Origin: Poindextera sp963706385
Lineage (GTDB): Bacteria > Pseudomonadota > Alphaproteobacteria > Caulobacterales > Caulobacteraceae
DNA length: 64,000 nt
Assembly: GCA_963706385.1 (NCBI GenBank)
Contig: OY970153.1
Location: 806,001 to 870,000 of the forward strand
Direction of reading: 5' to 3'
The notes below the pieces were generated by a model. It saw only the letters and a list, made by a program, of their open reading frames with translations, made no database searches and had not been told where the DNA came from. The position numbers and the translations under genes were made by a program. Positions 58,470 through 64,000 of the stretch are shown here, in pieces (position 1 is the stretch's first letter; every line of letters starts with the position of its first letter).

Positions 58470-60111
58470 AGACCGCCTCCTTGAACGGGGTCAGACCCGT
58501 GCGCCGATAGGTGTCGAGGAAGCGCTCGCCCGGCTGGCGCTCGCGCAGATAGACCCGCACCAGATCGTCGACCGCGTCGGTCACGCGTGCGGCCGGGATC
58601 GCCGCGCCCAGGATCTTGCCGACCTCGGCGTCCTCGGCCCCTGAGCCGCCTAGGGTGAGCTGGTAGAATTCCTCGCCCTTCTTATCGACGCCCAGGATGC
58701 CGATGTGACCGACATGGTGGTGGCCGCAGGCGTTGATGCAGCCCGAGATCTTGATCTTCAGCTCACCAATGGATTCCGCGAGGTCCGGGTCGGCGAATCG
58801 TTCGGCGATATGCTGGGCGACCGGGATCGCCCGCGCGTTGGCCAGCGAGCAATAGTCCAGCCCCGGGCAGGCGATGATGTCGCTGACCAGATTGGCGTTG
58901 GCGCTGGCCAGGCCGGCGGCCCGCAGAGCCGCGTGGACTTCCGGCAGATCGTCCAGCCGAACATGCGGCAGGACCAGATTCTGCTCGTGCGTCACCCGCG
59001 CCTCGCCGCAGCTGTGGCGTTCGGTCAGATCGGCGACGACCTCCATCTGCTCGGCGCTGATGTCTCCGGGGGTCTCACCGGGGGTCTTCAGGGCGATGTC
59101 GACGATCGCGTAGCCCGCCGCCTTGTGGGCGTGGACGTTGTTGCGGACAAACTGGGCCAGGGCCGGATCGGCCGCCTTGGCCGCCTCGAGCTTGGCCGAG
59201 ACCGCCGGCAGGGACTCGAAACCAGTGGGTGCGAAATGACCGCGGATGCGGGCAAGCTCGGTGTCCGGCAGATCGGCGAGGGCGGAGTCGGTCTGGGCCC
59301 ACTCGGTCTCGACCTGGCGAGCGAATTCCTCGACGCCCAACTGGGCGACCAGGATCTTGATCCGGGCCTTGTTGTTGTTGTCGCGGCGGCCGTGACGGTT
59401 GTAGACCCGCAGGATCGCCTGCAGATACGAGAGCAGCCGGCCGACCGGCAGATGCTCGCGGATCGTCTGACCGATGTAGGGCGTGCGGCCCAGCCCCCCG
59501 CCGACCATCACCTCGAACCCCAGCGTCCCGTCGCGCCCGCGGCGCAGCGCCAGGCCGATGTCGTGGGTGCGCGCGGCGGTGCGGTCCTTGGCCGAGGCGG
59601 TGACCGCGATCTTGAACTTGCGCGGCAAGTAGCTGAACTCGGGGTGCAGCGTCGACCACTGGCGGATCGCCTCGGCCCACACCCGCGGATCGTCGATCTC
59701 CCCGGCGCTCGCCCCGGCGTAAGGGTCGGCGGTGACGTTGCGGATGCAGTTGCCGGAGGTCTGGATCGAATGCAGGTCGACCTCGGCGAGCGAGGCCAGG
59801 ATGTCGGGCGCGTCGCGCAGCTTGATCCAGTGGAACTGCAGGTTGGTGCGGGTGGTGAAGTGGCCGTAGCCCTTGTCGTAGGCGCGCGCGATTTCGGCCA
59901 GCTTGCGAAGCTGAGCGGGGTTGAGCGCGCCGTAGGGGATGGCGATCCGCAGCATGTAGGCGTGCAATTGCAGATACAGTCCGTTCATCAGCCGCAGCGG
60001 CTTGAACTGGTCCTCGGTGATCTCGCCGGCCATCCGGCGGGCCACCTGATGGCGGAACTCGCTGACCCGATCGGCGAGGATCGCCTTGTCGAGCGCGTCA
60101 TAACGGTACAT
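58453..60111 (-). CDS. cysI: assimilatory sulfite reductase hemoprotein subunit (nitrite/sulfite reductase)
   Basis: 552 residues. Two ferredoxin-like nitrite/sulfite reductase repeats; the sirohaem/4Fe-4S Cys set is CPGLDYC near 416 and CINAC near 455, in CPGLDYCSLANARAIP and KISGCINACGHHHVGHIGIL. RTNLQFHWIKLRDAPDI near 88 and GGLGRTPYIGQTIR near 205 are conserved. Reduces sulfite to sulfide; the electron donor is not encoded by a cysJ neighbour, so a ferredoxin is likely. Ten bases separate it from DUF2849 upstream. Confidence 0.92.
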   Translation of the reverse strand: MYRYDALDKAILADRVSEFRHQVARRMAGEITEDQFKPLRLMNGLYLQLHAYMLRIAIPYGALNPAQLRKLAEIARAYDKGYGHFTTRTNLQFHWIKLRDAPDILASLAEVDLHSIQTSGNCIRNVTADPYAGASAGEIDDPRVWAEAIRQWSTLHPEFSYLPRKFKIAVTASAKDRTAARTHDIGLALRRGRDGTLGFEVMVGGGLGRTPYIGQTIREHLPVGRLLSYLQAILRVYNRHGRRDNNNKARIKILVAQLGVEEFARQVETEWAQTDSALADLPDTELARIRGHFAPTGFESLPAVSAKLEAAKAADPALAQFVRNNVHAHKAAGYAIVDIALKTPGETPGDISAEQMEVVADLTERHSCGEARVTHEQNLVLPHVRLDDLPEVHAALRAAGLASANANLVSDIIACPGLDYCSLANARAIPVAQHIAERFADPDLAESIGELKIKISGCINACGHHHVGHIGILGVDKKGEEFYQLTLGGSGAEDAEVGKILGAAIPAARVTDAVDDLVRVYLRERQPGERFLDTYRRTGLTPFKEAVYAEAD

Positions 60112-60120
60112 CGGCGCGCC

Positions 60121-60480
60121 TCACTTACGCTTGATCAGGTTGATCCGGCCGCCCGAGCGGGCCACGCCGGCGGCCCTGGCGATCAGGTCGATGTCGTGGC
60201 CACCAAGGGCCTGCTTGCCGTGTTCGGGCGTATTGGTCGGGCCCAGCGCCCGCAAGCGCTCGCGATAGGCCACCGGGGCGACGCCATCCTCCACCGGGAC
60301 GACCTCGATCAGATAAGGCTCGACCACCACCGTCGGCTGGCTCTTGCCGGCGGCTTCGGCGTCGTTCGCCAAGCCGTCGTCCTCGAACAACTCGGCCTGG
60401 CTGAAGCGCTCGACCCAACGGCCGCGCGACCAGAACACCACCTCGCCGTCGGCCAGCCGGTTCGCCGTCAGGGCTTTCAC
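60121..60480 (-). CDS. DUF2849 protein of the sulfite reductase operon
   Basis: 119 residues. Starts MKALTANRLADGEVVFW and carries the WVERFSQAELFEDDGLA segment of DUF2849, a small family always beside cysI in alphaproteobacteria. Function unknown. Starts inside the cobA stop (ATGA, 60477-60480). Confidence 0.88.
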   Translation of the reverse strand: MKALTANRLADGEVVFWSRGRWVERFSQAELFEDDGLANDAEAAGKSQPTVVVEPYLIEVVPVEDGVAPVAYRERLRALGPTNTPEHGKQALGGHDIDLIARAAGVARSGGRINLIKRK

Positions 60481-61319
60481 GCGCCTACTCCCGCCGAGGC
60501 CTGGCCATCCCGTTCACCCGGATGGCGGTCGGGCTCGACGTCGGCGAGGCCGGCGACCTCGCCGACGATCAGCAACGTGGGCCCGTCCAGGTCCGCGACC
60601 GCAGCCCCCAGCCCCGCCAGGGTGGCGACCAGCCGCCGCTCACCGGGCAGGCTGGCGTTCTCGATCACCGCGACCGGGGTGGCGGGCGCGCGGCCGGCCG
60701 CGATCAGCCGCTCGGCGATGCGCGGCGCGGTCGAGGCGCCCATGTAGATCGCCACGGTGTGATTGGCCTTGGCCAGGGCCGCCCAGTCCAGGTCCGGCTC
60801 GCCGCCCGAGGCCGCGTGGCCGGTGACGAAGGTCACCGCCTGGGCCAGGCCCCGATGGGTCAGAGGCGCGCCCACGTCGGCCGCCGCCGCCAGCGCCGCG
60901 GTGACGCCTGGAACCACATGCGCCTCGACGCCCGCCGCGCGCAGGGCCATGAGCTCCTCGCCGCCGCGGCCGAACATGAACGGATCACCGCCCTTCAGCC
61001 GCACCACGGTCAGGCCTTCGCGCGCCAAGGCGACCAGCAACTGGTTGATGCCGTCCTGCGGCAGGGTGTGGCGCGATTTGCGCTTGCCCACGTCGATCAG
61101 CCGCGCGCCCGGCCGGGCGAGGTCGAGGATCGGTTGCGGGGTCAGCCGATCGTGCACCACCACGTCCGCGCCTTGCAGCAGCCGCAACGCCTTGAGCGTC
61201 AAAAGCTCCGGATCGCCAGGGCCCGCGCCGACCAGCCAGACCACGCCCGCGCGGCCGGTCTGGCCATTCAGGACCACCAGTCCGTGTCTCGGTTCGCGAT
61301 GGCGATGGTCGCCGGCCAT
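60477..61319 (-). CDS. cobA: uroporphyrinogen-III C-methyltransferase
   Basis: 280 residues from ATG 61319. VWLVGAGPGDPELLTLKAL near 28, VVRLKGGDPFMFGRGGEE near 103-120, VVPGVTAALAAAADVGAPLTH near 133, and FVTGHAASG near 159 are the SAM-dependent tetrapyrrole methylase motifs. Produces precorrin-2 for sirohaem, the cofactor of cysI. No CysG dehydrogenase/ferrochelatase domain is attached. First gene of the operon; the ATG lies 171 bases from the divergent LysR start. Confidence 0.93.
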   Translation of the reverse strand: MAGDHRHREPRHGLVVLNGQTGRAGVVWLVGAGPGDPELLTLKALRLLQGADVVVHDRLTPQPILDLARPGARLIDVGKRKSRHTLPQDGINQLLVALAREGLTVVRLKGGDPFMFGRGGEELMALRAAGVEAHVVPGVTAALAAAADVGAPLTHRGLAQAVTFVTGHAASGGEPDLDWAALAKANHTVAIYMGASTAPRIAERLIAAGRAPATPVAVIENASLPGERRLVATLAGLGAAVADLDGPTLLIVGEVAGLADVEPDRHPGERDGQASAGVGA

Positions 61320-61489
61320 GTTTAGCTCCTCTGAACGCGCGTTCAAATGACGCGCGCGGGACGCGGCTCCGCCCGCCCCGCCGAATTTTCCTCCGCCGAA
61401 AGGGCCTAAACGACGCCGGTGGTTGCAAATTGATGGCTGGATTGCCACTTCGCAAACCAAGACTTCTCCCCCGCGGTTCAGTAAATCTA

Positions 61490-62437
61490 ATGGAACAACG
61501 CCGCCGCCTGCCGCCGCTGAACGCCCTGCGCGCGTTCGAAGCGGCCGCGCGCCACCTCAACTTCAGCCGCGCGGCCGAGGAGCTATCGGTGACCCCGGGG
61601 GCGGTCAGCCAGCAGATCCAGAACCTGGAGGACTATGTTGGCGTGGCGCTGTTCAAGCGCACGCCCAAGGGCCTGTTGCTCACCGATCCCGCCCAGATCG
61701 CCCTGCCGGCGCTGCGCGAGGCGTTCGACCGGCTGGCCGACGCCGCCTCCATGCTGACCGCGGCGGTCGACGGACGGCGGCTGACCGTGTCGGTCGCGCC
61801 CTCGTTCGCCGCCAAGTGGCTGGTGCCGCGGCTGGGCCGGTTCGAGGCTTTGCATCCCCAGGTCGACGTCTGGGTCTCGGCCGGCCTGGAGCTGGTCGAC
61901 TTCAACGGCGGCGAGATCGACCTGGCCGTCCGCTATGGAACCGGCCGCTATCCGGGGTTGGAGGTCGTGCGGCTGATGCAGGAGACGGTGGCGCCGGTGA
62001 TCAGCCCGGAGCTGTTGGAGCGCCAGCCGCTGAACGACCCCGCTGACCTCGCGGGCCACCTGCTGCTGCACGACGGATCGCCCGACGCCGACGAGTCCTG
62101 CCCCGACTGGACCATGTGGCTGGCCGCGCGGGGAGTCAGGGGCGTGGATGGCCAGCGGGGACCGCGCTTCAACCAGTCGAACCTGGTGATCGAAGCGGCG
62201 GTCGGCGGCCGCGGCGTGGCCCTGGCCAAGCGGGCCCTGGCCCAGGCGGATATCGACGCGGGCCGGCTGGTCTCGCCGTTCCAGATCGCCACCGCCGTGG
62301 ACTTCGCCTATTACGCGGTCTATCCCAAGGCCAAGGCGCGCCTGCCCCAGGTCAAGGCCTTCGTCGGCTGGCTGATCGCCGAGGCCGAGGCGCACGAGGC
62401 GTCGCTGCGCACGATCGACAACGGGGCGGGAATCTAG
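61490..62437 (+). CDS. LysR-family regulator (GcvA-type)
   Basis: 315 residues from ATG 61490. N-terminal winged helix (PPLNALRAFEAAARHLNFSR, AAEELSVTPGAVSQQIQNLE) and GcvA-like effector domain (VSVAPSFAAKWLVPRLGRFE, and VYPKAKARLPQVKAF). Divergent from the cobA operon with the shared promoter region at 61320-61489. It may control the sulfur operon, as LysR neighbours often do, but it is not of the CysB type, so this is inference. Confidence 0.9.
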   Translation: MEQRRRLPPLNALRAFEAAARHLNFSRAAEELSVTPGAVSQQIQNLEDYVGVALFKRTPKGLLLTDPAQIALPALREAFDRLADAASMLTAAVDGRRLTVSVAPSFAAKWLVPRLGRFEALHPQVDVWVSAGLELVDFNGGEIDLAVRYGTGRYPGLEVVRLMQETVAPVISPELLERQPLNDPADLAGHLLLHDGSPDADESCPDWTMWLAARGVRGVDGQRGPRFNQSNLVIEAAVGGRGVALAKRALAQADIDAGRLVSPFQIATAVDFAYYAVYPKAKARLPQVKAFVGWLIAEAEAHEASLRTIDNGAGI

Positions 62438-62440
62438 AGT

Positions 62441-62827
62441 TCATTTCGCGCTCGTCGGCGGCGACTTCAGCGAGCGCAACGCCTGTTCGTGCGCATAGGC
62501 GGCGATGTCGGCCAGGGCGAGGTCGAGCGCATCGCGCACGCGATCGAGCATCAAGCTTCGCTCTGTCAAATCCGCGCCGGCCGCCTGCTCGGCCGCCGCG
62601 CAGGCCTTCGCCAGATCGTGGGCGCCGAGCCCCAGGGCCGAGCCCTTCAGCGTATGGGCCGCATCGCGCCAGGCCGCGTCCTCGGCCTTGGGATCCAGCA
62701 GGCGAAGCCACATGCCCGCCTGTTCGCGAAAAATCTCCAGCACCTCGTCGACGACCCGCTGATCGCCGCCGGCATAGCGCTCAAGATGATCGAAATCGAC
62801 CGCGCCGGTCAGGTCGCGCCTGGCCAT
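62441..62827 (-). CDS. HPt (histidine phosphotransfer) domain protein
   Basis: 128 residues from ATG 62827. Four-helix HPt bundle with the phosphorylated His58 in DAAHTLKGSALGLGAHDLAK. It lacks kinase or receiver domains. It could relay phosphate from the orphan hybrid kinase at 25-27 kb or another kinase. Convergent with the LysR gene, with 3 bases between their stops. Confidence 0.85.
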   Translation of the reverse strand: MARRDLTGAVDFDHLERYAGGDQRVVDEVLEIFREQAGMWLRLLDPKAEDAAWRDAAHTLKGSALGLGAHDLAKACAAAEQAAGADLTERSLMLDRVRDALDLALADIAAYAHEQALRSLKSPPTSAK

Positions 62828-62981
62828 CTTCACCCCCGATTCTCGCCGCCGCCGCGACAGCGCGCAGCATAGCCAGATCGGCGTGCGGGCGCACCGTCGC
62901 TCCAGCTTGCCATCGCGCCGAAACCGGCTATGTTCCGCGCCCTCGCCGCCGCCTGGCCCAACAGCCGCGCGGACCTGGCGC

Positions 62982-63057
<76 letters not shown>

Positions 63058-63126
63058 CAATTTCAAGGACTTAGAGGTTTCTGGAAATCGGCCCGAGACC
63101 GCCGCGTAACCAGTGGCGTAACAGAA

Positions 63127-63190
63127 TGGCCCCGCGCCGGGGGTGCCGTCTCGCTGCACGCCCGCGGCGACCCTGGCCGCTATCCATGTG
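63127..63190 (+). pseudogene. possible N-terminal remnant of a tyrosine integrase
   Basis: After the tRNA, ATGGCCCCGCGCCGGGGG begins near 63127, and a second frame gives GAVSLHARGDPGRYPCG, close to the conserved N-terminal GTVSLHPRGDRGRWYVRG-type start of alphaproteobacterial phage integrases (recalled). Two frames are needed and only about 20 residues remain. Weak evidence, but the site next to tRNA-Lys fits. Confidence 0.3.
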
Positions 63191-63570
63191 GCCCAAACCG
63201 CGAACGGCCGTCCTTGGGCTTCCCTGAGGCTGGTTCGGCCATGGCGGACTTGAGCACTGCGGCCGCCGAGGGCTTATCCGGGCCTTTCAGCGCCGCCTCG
63301 AAGGTTTCCTCGGGCACGTCGGCATCGCCTGGAGCGCGAGGCTTGCTGGCGGGACATACCGGTCTCCTCCAGCGCGGCGGCGTAGGGGGAGGTCTGGCGC
63401 TCCACAGGCGCGGGAGTGCCAGCCTTCGCATGGCCGCCGGCCGCACCGGCCTCTGCCGGCGTCGCCCGCGCCAGTTCCCTCAACAGCTCGCCGACCCGGC
63501 GCTCGGCGCGCAGCCGGACGTTCGCCGCCTCACGCTCGGCTTCGAGGTTGCGGGCCTGTCGCGGTAGACC
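63180..63570 (-). pseudogene. frameshifted phage/mobile-element protein (ParB-like or regulator remnant)
   Basis: Frame one reads ARNLEAEREAANVRLRAERR, then VGELLREL, SPYAAALEETGMSRQQASR. A second frame continues as ADVPEETFEAALKGPDKPSA and ends at 63180. The family typically has an RAERRAGELL helix, a short linker, an S(R/K)QQ(A/S)S-W helix and a VP-E-FE-AL segment, as in many phage and integrative-element proteins. Two single-base losses near 63325-63335 would restore it. It therefore appears to be a decayed passenger gene of a mobile element next to tRNA-Lys. Confidence 0.5.
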
Positions 63571-63711
63571 GAGATGCGCGCCGGGGTCGCCTTGGGGGCG
63601 ATTATCCCGGCGCGGCTCGGCTCAACCCAAAAGGATATGGGTCGCCGTTGCCGGTGTTGTTGCGGTCACCGCCGGCTGGACCGCTTGCCCCGATGGACAG
63701 ACCGGGCAAGA

Positions 63712-64000
63712 TCAGAGCGCCGCGACGTCCGAGTCCATGCGCCTGACGCTTTCGATCACCGTTGGCGCCGGCGGCTTCTGCCCCGGGCGTAGGGCTGTCG
63801 GCTCGACCGGAAGCCCCAGCAACACCTGCAGGCCGCCGACCACCGCCCCGATCGTCTGATAGGCGGCGTCGTAGCCGGGCTCGTCGCGGCGGACGATGTA
63901 GAACTCGCCGTTGCCGTCGCCCGGCGTCTTGGACCAGCTCCAGCCGATCGCACCGACCTTGTGCTGGCTATGCCGGATCCGGCGAGGCTCGACCCGCCGC
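63712..64000 (-). CDS. cyclophilin-like peptidyl-prolyl isomerase, partial (N-terminus outside the window)
   Basis: Reading from the window edge to TGA 63714-63712: KVGAIGWSWSKTPGDGNGEF, then FYIVRRDEPGYDAAYQTIGA and VVGGLQVLLGLPVEP, and VIESVRRMDSDVAAL at the end. This resembles the C-terminal half of bacterial cyclophilins (the FFI-type strand, YT-GRVV-GM helix and final strand). Identification is by pattern only; the N-terminal half would settle it. Confidence 0.45.
   Translation of the reverse strand, partial: RRVEPRRIRHSQHKVGAIGWSWSKTPGDGNGEFYIVRRDEPGYDAAYQTIGAVVGGLQVLLGLPVEPTALRPGQKPPAPTVIESVRRMDSDVAAL

Overview
This window is GC-rich DNA, apparently from an alphaproteobacterium and most likely Caulobacteraceae (Caulobacter/Phenylobacterium-like). 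The indicators are the GcrA-family regulator, the CHRD, EF-hand and DUF6491 secreted proteins, the M16 peptidase with a TonB-like tail, the zwf/eda Entner-Doudoroff genes and the cobA-DUF2849-cysI-DUF934-cysH sulfur operon. The assignment rests on gene content only; there is no rRNA in the window.

Layout. (1) 1-7.1 kb holds the head module of a tailed-phage genome on the minus strand: terminase, portal, prohead protease and a capsid gene running off the left edge. Two plus-strand genes, a DUF6491 secreted protein and a short-chain dehydrogenase, sit inside it. (2) 7.2-11.6 kb carries ordinary cell genes: DUF1003 membrane protein, crotonase, lipoprotein, polysaccharide deacetylase and CHRD protein. 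(3) 11.6-14.4 kb is a phage-like control region. A GcrA-like gene and a DUF6456-like gene run left, an XRE repressor and two small genes run right, and copies of one operator-like sequence lie around them. Related copies lie at the leftward promoter in front of the phage head genes at 7.0 kb, so regions 1 and 3 look like parts of one regulatory unit. The region ends in a truncated sulfotransferase. (4) 14.4-34.7 kb is chromosomal backbone: ProA-like dehydrogenase, lipocalin-like proteins, Nudix, alpha-glucosidase, LpxO-like hydroxylase, thioesterases, an envelope-stress-like Spy/EF-hand operon, a hybrid histidine kinase, an M16 peptidase and the ogt/ada-alkA repair pair. (5) 34.7-49.4 kb holds glutamate synthase (gltBD), alcohol dehydrogenase, zwf-eda, folD and an Mla/MCE lipid-transport operon. 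(6) 49.5-57.2 kb holds an S1/P1 nuclease, a 3D-domain protein, a 1166-residue single-chain oxidoreductase followed by a seven-iron ferredoxin, and a Baeyer-Villiger-type monooxygenase with an in-frame stop. (7) 57.2-62.8 kb is the sulfate assimilation operon with a divergent LysR regulator and an HPt protein. (8) tRNA-Lys at 63.0 kb is followed by decayed mobile-element remnants.

The most unusual items are the single-chain Nfn-like oxidoreductase beside FdxA, the shared operator set linking two separated phage segments, and a series of otherwise intact genes broken by single lesions (23.04, 31.11, 41.33, 56.17 and 63.33 kb). Those lesions could be real decay or sequence errors.
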